In this document: in pieces, positions 37,656 to 46,607 of the stretch
Position numbering within the stretch: the stretch's first letter is position 1
Layout: the number at the start of each line of letters is the position of its first letter
Origin: Bradyrhizobium sp. CCBAU 51765
GTDB lineage: Bacteria > Pseudomonadota > Alphaproteobacteria > Rhizobiales > Xanthobacteraceae
DNA: 64,000 nt
Assembly (NCBI RefSeq): GCF_015291725.1
Contig: NZ_CP030038.1
Coordinates: 310,001 to 374,000, forward strand
Direction: 5' to 3'
Notes under the pieces: generated by a model
Databases searched by the model: none
Told to the model about the DNA's origin: nothing
Seen by the model: the letters and a program-made list of their open reading frames with translations, nothing else
Translations under genes and position numbers: made by a program

Positions 37656-39185
37656 TCACTTCTTCGCGTAAATATCCTTGTACGTATCGCGCAGCACGTT
37701 CTTCTGCACCTTGCCCATGGTGTTGCGCGGCAGCTCGTCGACGACGAAGACGCGCTTGGGCATCTTGAACTTGGCGAGCCGGCCGTCGAGCGCCTTGAGC
37801 ACCGATGCTTCGCTGACATCGGCGCCCTTGTTGCAGACCAGCACCGCCGTGACGCCCTCGCCGAAATCGGCATGCGGCACCCCGATCACGGCGGACTCGA
37901 CCACACCGGGCATGGCGTCGATCTCGCTCTCGATCTCCTTCGGGTACACATTGAAGCCGCCGGAGATCACGAGATCCTTGCCGCGGCCGAGGATGTGGAC
38001 GTAGCCCTTGGCGTCGATCTTGCCGAGATCGCCGGTGATGAAGAAACCGTCGGGCCGGAATTCGGCCTTGGTCTTCTCCGGCATGCGCCAATAGCCCTTG
38101 AAGACGTTCGGGCCCTTCACCTCGATCATGCCGATCTCCTCGCGCGGCAATTCCCTGCCGGCCTCGGGATCGGTGACGCGCACCGAAACGCCGGGGAGGG
38201 GAAAACCGACCGCGCCGGGCACGCGCTCGCCATCGTAGGGGTTCGACGTGTTCATGTTGGTTTCGGTCATGCCGTAGCGCTCGAGCACCGCATGTCCCGT
38301 CCGCGCCGACCATTCGCGGTGGGTGTCGGCGAGCAGCGGCGCCGAGCCCGAGATGAACAGCCGCATGTGCTTTGTGGTCTCGTGCGACAGCGCGGGATTC
38401 TGCAGGAGCCGCGTGTAGAAGGTCGGCACGCCCATCAGCACCGTCGCGCGCGCCATCAGCTTGATGATCAGATCCGGGTCGAGCTTCGGCAGGAAGATCA
38501 TCGACGCCCGCGCAAACAGCGTCACGTTGGTCGCCACGAACAGGCCGTGCGTATGGTAGATCGGCAGCGCGTGGATCAGCACGTCCTTGTCGGTGAAGCG
38601 CCAATAGCCGACGAGGCTCAGCGAGTTCGACGCGAGATTGTCGTGCGTGAGCATCGCGCCCTTGGAGCGGCCGGTGGTGCCGGACGTGTAGAGGATCGCG
38701 GCGAGATCGTCGTTTTCGCGCGCCACTGTCGCGAATTCGCTGCTCGCCTTGTCGGCGGCCTCCGTCAGCGAGCCCATGCCGTCGGGCCCGAGCGTCTCGA
38801 CCTTGGCCTTCACCTTGGCGGCAATGGGAGCGAGGCCTTCCGCCTTTGAGGGATCGCAGACCACGAGCGACGGTTCGGCATCGCCGATGAAGTAGTCGAG
38901 CTCGTTCAGCGTATAGGCGGTGTTCAGCGGCAGATAGACCGCGCCGGCCCGCACCGTCCCGAGATACAGCACGATATTGGCGACCGATTTTTCCACCTGC
39001 ACCGCGACGCGGTCGCCGGGCTTCACGCCGCGGGCGACCAGCACGTTCGCCATCTGCCCCGCGCGCGCGATCAGATCGCCATAGCTGATATGGACGCCGT
39101 CATGCGTCTCGATCGCGAGCCGCTTCGGATCGTCCAGGCCATCGAACAGGCGGGAAAACAGGTTGGCGTTGGCAGCTCGGTTCAT
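37656..39185 (-). CDS. matB: Malonyl-CoA synthetase
   Basis: A 509-residue ANL-superfamily ligase that activates malonate (and methylmalonate) to the CoA ester. The P-loop is YTSGTTGRSKGAM and the acyl-binding region ERYGMTETNMNTSNP. The hinge lies near HILGRGKDLVISGGFNVYPKE, and the catalytic Lys is in RNTMGKVQKN. The sequence strongly resembles the Rhodopseudomonas palustris MatB as I remember it. The usual partner MatA (malonyl-CoA decarboxylase) is not next to it. The divergent SDR at 39272 starts 86 nt away. Confidence 0.9.
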   Translation of the reverse strand: MNRAANANLFSRLFDGLDDPKRLAIETHDGVHISYGDLIARAGQMANVLVARGVKPGDRVAVQVEKSVANIVLYLGTVRAGAVYLPLNTAYTLNELDYFIGDAEPSLVVCDPSKAEGLAPIAAKVKAKVETLGPDGMGSLTEAADKASSEFATVARENDDLAAILYTSGTTGRSKGAMLTHDNLASNSLSLVGYWRFTDKDVLIHALPIYHTHGLFVATNVTLFARASMIFLPKLDPDLIIKLMARATVLMGVPTFYTRLLQNPALSHETTKHMRLFISGSAPLLADTHREWSARTGHAVLERYGMTETNMNTSNPYDGERVPGAVGFPLPGVSVRVTDPEAGRELPREEIGMIEVKGPNVFKGYWRMPEKTKAEFRPDGFFITGDLGKIDAKGYVHILGRGKDLVISGGFNVYPKEIESEIDAMPGVVESAVIGVPHADFGEGVTAVLVCNKGADVSEASVLKALDGRLAKFKMPKRVFVVDELPRNTMGKVQKNVLRDTYKDIYAKK

Positions 39186-39271
39186 GCAACATTCCTCGCC
39201 GGCAGAGGCCGGTCAAAACCGAGGGCTGGATTAGCAAAAACCGCCCCGCAGAAGCAACGGAGACAGTTTGC

Positions 39272-40033
39272 ATGTCAAAAAACGGGAAACGCGTGGCCTG
39301 GGTCACGGGCGGCGGCAGCGGGATCGGGGAAGCCGGCGCCGAGGCGTTGGCTGCCGACGGCTGGACGGTGGTGGTCTCGGGCCGCCGCAAGGATGCCCTG
39401 GATGCCGTGGTGGCCAGGATCATCGGGGCAGGCGGAGCGGCCGAGGCCATTGCGCTCGACGTGTCCAATGCGGCCGAGGCCCAGAAGGCGGCCGATCAGA
39501 TCGTCGCAAAGCACGGCCGCATCGATCTGCTGGTCAACAATGCCGGCATCAATCTCCCCAAGCGCAGCTGGAAGGACATGGAACTGGAAGGCTGGGACAA
39601 GCTGGTCCAGGTCAATCTCAACGGCGTGCTCTATTGCATGCGCGCCGTGCTGCCGACGATGCGAAAGCAGCAGGACGGCGCGATCATCAACGTCTCGTCC
39701 TGGGCTGGCCGCCATGTCTCGAAGATGCCGGGGCCGGCCTACACCACGACCAAGCACGCGGTGCTGGCGCTGACCCATTCCTTCAACATGGACGAATGCG
39801 TCAACGGCCTGCGCGCCTGCTGCCTGATGCCGGGTGAGGTGGCGACCCCGATCCTGAAGCTGCGCCCGGTGGTGCCGAGCGAGGAGGAGCAGGCGAAGAT
39901 GCTGCAACCCGAAGACCTCGGCCGCACCATCGCGTTCATCGCGTCGATGCCGCCGCGCGTCTGCATCAACGAGCTCCTGATCAGCCCGACGCATAATCGC
40001 GGCTTCATCCAGACGCCGAACAACAGGGATTAG
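39272..40033 (+). CDS. SDR-family NAD(P)-dependent oxidoreductase
   Basis: A 253-residue classical short-chain dehydrogenase. TGGGSGIGEAGAEAL binds the cofactor, LLVNNAGIN follows, and the catalytic set is Ser in NVSSWAG with YTTTK (Tyr and Lys intact). The substrate is unknown. It is divergent from matB, with 86 nt between starts that must hold both promoters. Confidence 0.9.
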   Translation: MSKNGKRVAWVTGGGSGIGEAGAEALAADGWTVVVSGRRKDALDAVVARIIGAGGAAEAIALDVSNAAEAQKAADQIVAKHGRIDLLVNNAGINLPKRSWKDMELEGWDKLVQVNLNGVLYCMRAVLPTMRKQQDGAIINVSSWAGRHVSKMPGPAYTTTKHAVLALTHSFNMDECVNGLRACCLMPGEVATPILKLRPVVPSEEEQAKMLQPEDLGRTIAFIASMPPRVCINELLISPTHNRGFIQTPNNRD

Positions 40034-40083
40034 TGCGGGCACACCGCCTTAACGGGCACACTGCCGCAACGGGCACACTGCTG

Positions 40084-40170
40084 CAGGGTGGGCAAAGGCG
40101 CGAAGCGCCGTGCCTACCATCTCCCTCCGTACTTGCGTTTGGTGGGCACGCTGCGCTTTGCCTACCCTAC
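40084..40170. repeat. Dispersed repeat, family C copy 1
   Basis: Inverted ends GCAGGGTGGGCAAAGGCGCG and CTTTGCCTACCCTAC. The rest of the 40034-40375 gap is a 205-bp leader for the fasciclin gene with no further feature I can name. Other copies are at 42563, 45225 and 48566. Confidence 0.87.
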
Positions 40171-40375
40171 AGCACCGCGCGCGCTCACCGCACGAACATC
40201 CCCCCGCATGGTTTCACGCATCACAAAGAATTTTTCTCCGAAACCGCATCGCGAACCCTCCCGTAGTTCGGTCCAACGACGGCACTGCTGCATCACTTCT
40301 CAACTGTCGCAGTCGCCGTTGTTGCCCAACTCGAACGCCGGCCGTGCCGGTCACCATTCAATCGGGAGACTTTCC

Positions 40376-40930
40376 ATGTCGAAGCGCATTGCCTATCTCG
40401 CTGCAGCCGCCTTCAGCGCCCTCGCCATCACCGCGACCGTCGTCGCGCCGGCCAGCGCCGAGGAGAAGACCGTCATGGTCGGCGGCGCTGCGATGTTCCC
40501 GTCGAAGAACATCGTGCAGAACGCGGTCAACTCGAAGGACCACACCACGCTGGTGGCGGCCGTGAAGGCGGCGGGCCTGGTGCCGACGCTGGAAAGCAAG
40601 GGTCCGTTCACGGTGTTCGCGCCGACCAACGCCGCCTTCGGCAAGCTGCCGGCCGGCACCGTCGACAATCTGGTCAAGCCCGAGAACAAGGCGACGCTGA
40701 CCAAGATTCTCACCTACCATGTCGTGCCCGGCAAGCTCGCGGCTGCCGACCTCACCGACGGGAAGAAGATGAAGACCGCGGAGGGCGAGGAACTGACGGT
40801 GAAGAAGATGGACGGCAAGACCTGGATCGTCGATGCCAAGGGCGGCACCTCGATGGTGACGATCTCCAACGTCAACCAGTCGAACGGCGTGATCCATGTG
40901 GTCGACACCGTGCTGATGCCGGCGACGTAA
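40376..40930 (+). CDS. Secreted fasciclin-domain protein
   Basis: A 184-residue protein with a Sec signal peptide ending near APASAEE (residue ~26) and one fasciclin (FAS1) domain. H1/H2 box segments are FTVFAPTNAAFGKLP and LTYHVVPGKL, with NGVIHVVDTVLMP at the end. FAS1 domains act in adhesion; rhizobial homologues have been linked to nodulation and surface properties. An AATCGGGAGA ribosome binding site precedes the ATG at 40376. It is monocistronic, with a terminator behind it. Confidence 0.92.
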   Translation: MSKRIAYLAAAAFSALAITATVVAPASAEEKTVMVGGAAMFPSKNIVQNAVNSKDHTTLVAAVKAAGLVPTLESKGPFTVFAPTNAAFGKLPAGTVDNLVKPENKATLTKILTYHVVPGKLAAADLTDGKKMKTAEGEELTVKKMDGKTWIVDAKGGTSMVTISNVNQSNGVIHVVDTVLMPAT

Positions 40931-40973
40931 CACCGGGCGATCCTGTTTCATCCTCGACAGGATGCTTTCAGAT

Positions 40974-41004
40974 AGCGGGCCGGGGATACCCGGCTCGCTT
41001 TATT
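40974..41004 (+). terminator. Intrinsic terminator after the fasciclin gene
   Basis: An 11-bp stem (AGCGGGCCGGG / CCCGGCTCGCT, one mismatch) with a short loop, followed by a T-rich run (TTTATTG), 44 nt behind the stop codon. Confidence 0.65.
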
Positions 41005-41111
41005 GTGACCACGATAGCCGCTCTGCATCGATTCCATGGCCGACGCGGCGTAACGAAAGCCGAAACACCGGCGTATAATCGCCGATAGACGAACTTCAGG
41101 ACGGAACCAGC

Positions 41112-41741
41112 ATGGCGAGTCTCACAGTCACCGACGAGCGGGTCGGGGCCACCCCGGCCAAAGTGATCCAGCCGGCCTGGGTGCGGATCATGCACTGGGT
41201 CAACGCGCTTGCCATGATCCTGATGATCCTGTCGGGCTGGCAGATCTACAACGCCTCGCCGCTGTTCGGCTTCAGCTTCCCGCGCGAGTATACGCTCGGC
41301 GGCTGGCTCGGCGGCGGCCTGCTCTGGCACTTTGCGGCGATGTGGCTGCTGATGATCAACGGCCTCGCTTATCTCGTCACCGGCATCGCCACTGGCCGCT
41401 TCCGCAGGAAGCTGCTGCCGATCACGGCATCCGGCGTGCTGCACGATGTCAGGGCGGCGTTGACCTTCAAGCTCGGCCATGACGATCTCACCGTCTACAA
41501 TTACGTGCAGCGCCTGCTCTATGCCGGCATCATCGTGGTCGGCGTGCTGATCGTGCTCTCCGGCCTCGGCATGTGGAAGCCGGTGCAGCTCTATTATCTC
41601 GTGATGCTGTTCGGCGACTACCCGACCGCGCGCTACGTCCACTTCTTCTGCATGGCCGCGATCTGCGCGTTCCTCGTCATTCACGTTCTGCTCGCGCTGC
41701 TGGTGCCGAAGAGCCTGCGCGCCATGATCATCGGTCGCTGA
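41112..41741 (+). CDS. Cytochrome b561/Ni-Fe-hydrogenase-type membrane haem b protein
   Basis: A 209-residue four-TM cytochrome b. Haem-ligand candidates are in RIMHWVNALAM (TM1), LLWHFAAMWLL (TM2) and the last-helix LVIHVLLALLVP. It is followed after 10 nt by the sulfite-oxidase-like gene, so the pair probably moves electrons between the quinone pool and the periplasmic molybdoenzyme. MsrPQ/YedYZ is the nearest known analogue, but this membrane partner is of the hydrogenase cytochrome b type. Confidence 0.88.
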   Translation: MASLTVTDERVGATPAKVIQPAWVRIMHWVNALAMILMILSGWQIYNASPLFGFSFPREYTLGGWLGGGLLWHFAAMWLLMINGLAYLVTGIATGRFRRKLLPITASGVLHDVRAALTFKLGHDDLTVYNYVQRLLYAGIIVVGVLIVLSGLGMWKPVQLYYLVMLFGDYPTARYVHFFCMAAICAFLVIHVLLALLVPKSLRAMIIGR

Positions 41742-41751
41742 GGAGGAGACT

Positions 41752-42534
41752 ATGGCAAAGCGCTCATTCCTGATCCCCGGCGTCGACAAGCGGCTCCTGA
41801 TCAAGGACTCACTCAAGACGATGCCCGATGTCACCCGCCGCCGCTTCATCGCAGGCGGTGCCAGTCTCGGGGCGCTGACGCTGCTGACCGGCTGCGACGT
41901 CGTCGACTCGTCCTCGGCCGAAACCATGCTCGCCAAGGTCTCGAAGTTCAACGACGCCGTGCAGGCCTGGATGTTCAATCCGGATGCGCTGGCGCCAACC
42001 TTCCCCGAGAGCGCAATCACGAAGCCGTTCCCGTTCAACGCCTATTACGATCTCGACGACGCGCCCGATATCGACGGCGCCGACTGGAAGCTCGAGGTGC
42101 GCGGTCTCGTCGACAACAAGAAGTCATGGACGCTGGACGAACTCTACAAGCTGCCGCAGGTCACGCAGATCACGCGTCACATCTGCGTCGAGGGCTGGAG
42201 CGCGATCGGCAGCTGGACCGGCACGCCGCTGCGCGATTTCCTCAAGCTGATCGGCGCCGACACCCGCGCCAAATATGTCTGGTTCCAGTGCGCCGACAAG
42301 GACGGTTACAACTCGCCGCTCGACATGCGCAGCGCACTGCATCCGCAGACCCAGATGACGTTCAAATACGCGAGCGAGATCCTGCCGCGCGCCTATGGCT
42401 TTCCCATGAAGATCCGCGTGCCGACGAAGCTCGGCTTCAAGAACCCGAAATACGTGGTCTCCATGGAAGTCACCAACGACTACAAGGGCGGTTATTGGGA
42501 AGACCAGGGGTACAATTCGTTCAGCGGGAGTTGA
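41752..42534 (+). CDS. Sulfite oxidase-like molybdopterin-dependent oxidoreductase, Tat-exported
   Basis: A 260-residue protein of the sulfite oxidase/YedY fold. A Tat signal (TRRRFIAGGASLGALTLLTGC) lies unusually far in, at about residues 28-48, and ends in a lipobox-like LTGC. The Mo-ligand cysteine is in RHICVEGWSAIGSWTG (about residue 145). FQCADKDGYNSPLDM and GFPMKIRVPTKLGFK are typical. It has no C-terminal dimerisation domain, like MsrP. ATG 41752 follows GAGGAGGAG; an internal start near MPDVTRRRF (41821) would give a normal-length signal. It probably pairs with the cytochrome b upstream. Confidence 0.9.
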   Translation: MAKRSFLIPGVDKRLLIKDSLKTMPDVTRRRFIAGGASLGALTLLTGCDVVDSSSAETMLAKVSKFNDAVQAWMFNPDALAPTFPESAITKPFPFNAYYDLDDAPDIDGADWKLEVRGLVDNKKSWTLDELYKLPQVTQITRHICVEGWSAIGSWTGTPLRDFLKLIGADTRAKYVWFQCADKDGYNSPLDMRSALHPQTQMTFKYASEILPRAYGFPMKIRVPTKLGFKNPKYVVSMEVTNDYKGGYWEDQGYNSFSGS

Positions 42535-42562
42535 GAGGGCGAAGAGCGAATGGGGAGTAGCG

Positions 42563-42654
42563 GTAGGGTGGGCAAAGCGAAGCGTGCCCACCAATGCTGT
42601 TTCCGCGGTGACAATGATGATGGGCACGGCGCTTTGCGCCTTTGCCCACCCTAC
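42563..42654. repeat. Dispersed repeat, family C copy 2
   Basis: Ends GTAGGGTGGGCAAAGCGAAG and CCTTTGCCCACCCTAC are inverted. It lies between the convergent molybdoenzyme and MFS genes, ending 5 nt from the MFS stop. Confidence 0.87.
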
Positions 42655-42658
42655 AGCA

Positions 42659-43867
42659 CTATTCGCTATCTGCTATTCGCCCTTCTGGTCCCACCTTCCT
42701 TTGGCACAGCGCCGCGACCGCGCCCAGCGCCAGCAGCGCCGCCGACACGTTCAGCGCGTAGCTCAGGCTTCCCAGCGCATCCGTGATCGCGCCGACGACG
42801 ATCGGCCCCAGCGTCTGGCCGACGCCGAACGAGATCGTCATTGCGGCGATCGCGGTCGGCCACACCTCGGGTGCGTAGTTGAAGCGCACGAAGGCGGTGG
42901 TCGAGCCGGCCACTGCGAAAAAGCCGACGCCGAACACGACCGCCGAGACCGCGAGCCAGGCCGGCGAATGTCCGAGCATCGGCAAGGCGGCACCCAACGC
43001 GTTGGCGCCGAGGATGATGGCGGTGGCGAGCCCGCCACGGTCCAGCGCCAGCACCCCGCGCCAGGCCCAGGGCGTGACGAAGGCGCTGAGCCCGATCAGG
43101 CTCCAGAACGCGGCCTGCGCCGCGGCCCCGCCGCCGCCGTCGCGCACATAGGCGATCATGAAGGTCATGTAGGCAATGTAGCCGGCGCCGAACAGGAAAT
43201 AGCTGGCGAGGTAGATCAGCACGGGGAGGATCGCGAACGACGCGTGGCTGCCTTCCGAGAAGCGGACGCCGCTCTCGATGCGGATCAGGAACAGCGGGAT
43301 CGTCATCGCGACGGACAGCAGCGTCAGCGCCCACCAGACGATCCACCACGAGCCCGGTCCGAAATATTGCAGCGTGAATGGGGCGATCAGCCCCGAGGAC
43401 AGAATGCCGATGCCGGGCCCGGCATAGAACAGGCTCAGCAGGAAATTGGCCCGCGCGGGCTGCGACTGCGCGATGGTGGCGGCCAGCGCGCCGCCGGCGA
43501 CGAAGCCGACTGCCGCGCCCAGGCCCAGCACCAGACGGGCCAGGCTCAGCGCAACGAAATTGCCTGATAGCGCGCAGGTGGCGAGCGCGGCGATGCAGGC
43601 CAGGGTCCCGCCGCGGATCGCTGCGGACCAGCCGATGCGCCGGATCAGCCGGGAGGCCACCAGCGCGCCCACGAGATAGCCGACGGCGTTGATCGTGTTC
43701 ATGAAACCGGCGGCCGAGTAGGACCAGCCGAGGTCCTCCCGCATGTCGGGCAGCACCAGCGCGTAGGCAAACCGGCCGATGCCGAGCCCGACCGTCGCAG
43801 CCAGCGACAGGGTCAAGATCAGCCGCGCAGGATGCGGGTCGGGCGGGGGGCGGTCGGGGGCGTGCAA
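42659..43867 (-). CDS. YbfB/YjiJ-family MFS transporter
   Basis: A 402-residue, twelve-TM major facilitator. TVGLGIGRFAYALVLPDMRE and GFMNTINAVGYLVGAL are characteristic of the YbfB/YjiJ group, and RLVLGLGAAVGFVAGG marks TM4. The substrate is unknown. I place the start at a TTG (43867) that has GGAG 6 nt upstream and a short polar N-terminus before TM1; the frame remains open to 43966. Confidence 0.85.
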   Translation of the reverse strand: MHAPDRPPPDPHPARLILTLSLAATVGLGIGRFAYALVLPDMREDLGWSYSAAGFMNTINAVGYLVGALVASRLIRRIGWSAAIRGGTLACIAALATCALSGNFVALSLARLVLGLGAAVGFVAGGALAATIAQSQPARANFLLSLFYAGPGIGILSSGLIAPFTLQYFGPGSWWIVWWALTLLSVAMTIPLFLIRIESGVRFSEGSHASFAILPVLIYLASYFLFGAGYIAYMTFMIAYVRDGGGGAAAQAAFWSLIGLSAFVTPWAWRGVLALDRGGLATAIILGANALGAALPMLGHSPAWLAVSAVVFGVGFFAVAGSTTAFVRFNYAPEVWPTAIAAMTISFGVGQTLGPIVVGAITDALGSLSYALNVSAALLALGAVAALCQRKVGPEGRIADSE

Positions 43868-43990
43868 GGGGTACTCCGGCGGCCGCACTGTGGCAGGCCC
43901 TGCCTGTCTTGCACAGCGGCGAGGCGGCAATGGTGTCTTGCCAAGCGCGCAACGCCGCTCTAGCACTCCGGCCGAAATTCACGAGATGCC

Positions 43991-44075
43991 GTCATGTCCG
44001 GCCTTGTGCCGGGCATCCACGTTCTTCGCGCCGCAAGCCAGGACGTGGATGGCCGGGACAAGCCCGGCCATGACG
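43991..44075. repeat. Dispersed palindromic repeat, family D copy 1
   Basis: Inverted ends GTCATGTCCGGCCTTG and CAAGCCCGGCCATGAC. It is in the leuB leader, 19 nt before the ATG. Other copies are at 56046-56131 and 60305-60391. Confidence 0.85.
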
Positions 44076-44094
44076 AAACGGAGGAAGAACGACC

Positions 44095-45207
44095 ATGGCG
44101 ACCCACAAACTGCTGCTGCTCCCCGGCGACGGTATCGGCCCCGAGGTGATGGGCGAGGTGAAGCGGCTGATCGACTGGCTCAATGCGGCCGGGATCGCCA
44201 AGTTCGAGACCGACACCGGCCTCGTCGGCGGCTCCGCCTATGACGCGCACAAGGTCTCGATCTCCGAGGGCGACATGGCCAAGGCGAAGGACGCCGACGC
44301 CGTGATCTTCGGCGCGGTCGGCGGTCCGAAATGGGATGCGGTTCCGTACGAGGTGCGCCCCGAAGCCGGCCTGCTCCGCCTGCGCAAGGATCTCGCGCTG
44401 TTCGCCAACCTGCGTCCCGCAATGTGCTACCCGGCGCTGGCCGATGCCTCCAGCCTGAAGCGCGAGGCGGTCGAGGGCCTCGACATCATGATCGTGCGCG
44501 AGCTCACCGGCGGCGTCTATTTCGGCGAGCCCAAGACCATCACCGATCTCGGCAACGGCCAGAAGCGCGCCATCGATACCCAGGTCTACGACACCTATGA
44601 GATCGAGCGCATCGGCCGCGTCGCCTTCGAGCTTGCCAGGAAGCGCAAGAACAAGGTGACGTCGATGGAGAAGCGCAACGTCATGAAGTCGGGCGTGCTC
44701 TGGAACGAGGTCATGACCCAGGTCCACAAGCGCGAATACCCCGATGTCACGCTGGAGCATCAGCTCGCCGATTCCGGCGGCATGATGCTGGTGAAATGGC
44801 CGAAGCAGTTCGACGTCATCGTCACCGACAATTTGTTCGGCGACATGCTCTCCGACATCGCGGCGATGCTCACCGGTTCGCTCGGCATGCTGCCCTCGGC
44901 CTCGCTCGGCGAGGTCGACGTGAAGACCAAGAAGCGCAAGGCGCTGTACGAGCCCGTGCACGGCTCCGCGCCCGATATCGCCGGCAAGGGCCTCGCCAAT
45001 CCGATCGCGATGATCTCGTCCTTCGGCATGGCGCTGCGCTATTCCTTCGACATGGGCGATCTCGCCGACAAGGTCGATGCCGCGATCGCCGCGGTGCTCG
45101 CCAGCGGCCTGCGCACCGCCGACATCAAGTCGGAAGGCACCACGGCCGCCTCGACCACGCAGATGGGCGAAGCGATCCTGAAGGAATTGCAGAAGCTGCA
45201 CGCCTGA
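44095..45207 (+). CDS. leuB: 3-isopropylmalate dehydrogenase
   Basis: A 370-residue enzyme of leucine biosynthesis; it oxidatively decarboxylates 3-isopropylmalate with [18 protein letters not shown] opens the protein. Substrate-binding [21 protein letters not shown] and the Mg/NAD segment [20 protein letters not shown] are intact. The terminal [14 protein letters not shown] confirms the family. leuC and leuD are 12-18 kb away on the other strand. Confidence 0.97.
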   Translation: MATHKLLLLPGDGIGPEVMGEVKRLIDWLNAAGIAKFETDTGLVGGSAYDAHKVSISEGDMAKAKDADAVIFGAVGGPKWDAVPYEVRPEAGLLRLRKDLALFANLRPAMCYPALADASSLKREAVEGLDIMIVRELTGGVYFGEPKTITDLGNGQKRAIDTQVYDTYEIERIGRVAFELARKRKNKVTSMEKRNVMKSGVLWNEVMTQVHKREYPDVTLEHQLADSGGMMLVKWPKQFDVIVTDNLFGDMLSDIAAMLTGSLGMLPSASLGEVDVKTKKRKALYEPVHGSAPDIAGKGLANPIAMISSFGMALRYSFDMGDLADKVDAAIAAVLASGLRTADIKSEGTTAASTTQMGEAILKELQKLHA

Positions 45208-45224
45208 CGGCAAGCACCGCAATC

Positions 45225-45314
45225 GCAGGGTGGGCACAGCATGGCGTGCCCACCACTTCCATAGCCATTGCCGGAAGATGGTGGGCTCGGCGCAAGCGCC
45301 TTTGCCAACCCTAC
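45225..45314. repeat. Dispersed repeat, family C copy 3
   Basis: Ends GCAGGGTGGGCACAGC and CTTTGCCAACCCTAC are inverted. It fills the leuB to acyltransferase spacer. Confidence 0.85.
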
Positions 45315-45339
45315 GACACCTGCTCTCGGAGCCCGCCTC

Positions 45340-45990
45340 ATGGATGCCTCGTCCCGACCTAAGATCGCGGAAACCATCGTCCATGAAACGGTGCGCCTGC
45401 GCGAGGCGCAGATCGGGCGCCGTTGCGAGGTGCTCGCGGGCACGCGCATCGAATATGCCTCGCTCGGCGACTACTCCTATCTGGGCGAGAATTGCGACGT
45501 CGCCGACGCGGTGATCGGCAAGTTCACGGCCATCGCCAACTCGGTGCGGATCGGCGCGCCCAATCATCCGATGGGCCGCCCATCCCAGCATCGCTTCACC
45601 TATTGCCCGGAATATTACGATGCGAGCGCGACGCGTGACCGCGACTTCTTCGCGGACCGCCGCGGCGACCGTGTCGTCGTCGGCAATGACGTCTGGATCG
45701 GGCACGCCGCCATCCTGCTGCCGGGCGTGAGCGTCGGCGACGGTGCGGTGATTGCCGCAGGCGCCGTCGTCAGCCGTGATGTCGAGCCCTACACCATCGT
45801 CGGCGGCGTTCCCGCGCGTGCCATCCGCAGACGCTTTGCCGAGTCCGTCGCGGCAAGCCTGCGCCGGATCGCCTGGTGGGATTGGCCGGATGCGCTCATC
45901 TTCGAGCGCCTCGGCGATTTCCGCTCCGAGGCGATCGAAGAATTCTGCGGGCGTTACGATCCGGCATTTGCTTCAGCCGCGGAATCGTAG
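45340..45990 (+). CDS. Hexapeptide-repeat acyltransferase of the phosphonate-associated type
   Basis: A 216-residue left-handed beta-helix acyltransferase. The coil carries hexapeptides such as IGKFTAIANSVRIGAPNHPM and VGNDVWIGHAAILLPGVSVG; YTIVGGVPARAIRRRF then IAWWDWP ends it. The NHPMGRPSQHRFTYCP segment and the C-terminal WWDWP match the transferase hexapeptide family usually found in phosphonate/C-P lyase clusters. No phn gene is in this window, so its substrate is uncertain. ATG 45340 is directly behind a family C repeat. Confidence 0.85.
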   Translation: MDASSRPKIAETIVHETVRLREAQIGRRCEVLAGTRIEYASLGDYSYLGENCDVADAVIGKFTAIANSVRIGAPNHPMGRPSQHRFTYCPEYYDASATRDRDFFADRRGDRVVVGNDVWIGHAAILLPGVSVGDGAVIAAGAVVSRDVEPYTIVGGVPARAIRRRFAESVAASLRRIAWWDWPDALIFERLGDFRSEAIEEFCGRYDPAFASAAES

Positions 45991-46016
45991 GGCGGCATCA
46001 CGAACCAAACAAAAAT

Positions 46017-46036
46017 GGCCGGGCGTGAGCCCGGCC
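46017..46036. terminator. Bidirectional intrinsic terminator
   Basis: A perfect 8-bp GC stem (GGCCGGGC / GCCCGGCC, loop GTGA) is preceded by AAAAAT and followed by TTTTTG. It serves the convergent acyltransferase and the small secreted-protein gene. Confidence 0.85.
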
Positions 46037-46064
46037 TTTTTGATTCGGGTCGCCTTGCGTCCGC

Positions 46065-46451
46065 TCAGTACAGCGGGAAGCTCTGCGGATAGCCGCCGAC
46101 ATCGCCGGGCGGAGAGAGCGGCTGCCGATCGATCGGGCGGTTCAGGTTCTCGCGGGCGAACGACGGATAGCCAACGGCCGGCGGAAAGGCGTAGTCGGTG
46201 AACTTGCGGTCGCCCGGATTGACCTCGGTGCCGCCGTCCAGCCAGGAACGCTTGCTCACATAGATGCGGGTGCGGCCCTGCTGATAGACCGCGTTGGGGC
46301 CGCTCGGGCCGTAGATGGGTCGACCGCGATCGTCATAGCGCTGCTTGGTCTTGGTGTCGGCCGAGGCCGGAGTCGCGAACGCGATGGCAATTGCGGCGCC
46401 CGCCGCAAGCCAGGTCGCCAATTTGTCCGCGGCAGAAAATTTCGAGCTCAT
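46065..46451 (-). CDS. Small secreted protein of unknown function
   Basis: A 128-residue protein with a Sec signal peptide (about residues 1-32, ending ATPASAD). The mature part is polar and Pro/Gly/Tyr-rich, with no cysteine and no domain I recognise. RYDDRGRPIYGPSGPNAVYQ and YVSKRSWLDGGTEV are the most distinctive segments. ATG 46451 is chosen because it directly precedes the signal peptide; the frame extends to 46490. Confidence 0.75.
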   Translation of the reverse strand: MSSKFSAADKLATWLAAGAAIAIAFATPASADTKTKQRYDDRGRPIYGPSGPNAVYQQGRTRIYVSKRSWLDGGTEVNPGDRKFTDYAFPPAVGYPSFARENLNRPIDRQPLSPPGDVGGYPQSFPLY

Positions 46452-46607
46452 CACGTCCCCTTCAGGCGGCACGCCGCCAGTCGATTTCATCGCATACTAG
46501 CCCGGCGGGGGTGACTGCAACTAGGTCAATTGGGTCACACCAGCGGGGAATAATCGTGCGCATCAGCAAAAGTTGCATGCAAACCAGCTACTTGAGCTTG
46601 ATGCCGA

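Noticed and set aside
40968-42038. 356-codon minus-strand frame opposite the cytochrome b and molybdoenzyme genes
   Set aside because: Runs across two good plus-strand genes and a terminator; product has no recognisable domain.
43960-45705. 581-codon minus-strand frame across leuB and the acyltransferase
   Set aside because: Antisense of two recognised genes and a repeat; no domain in its product.
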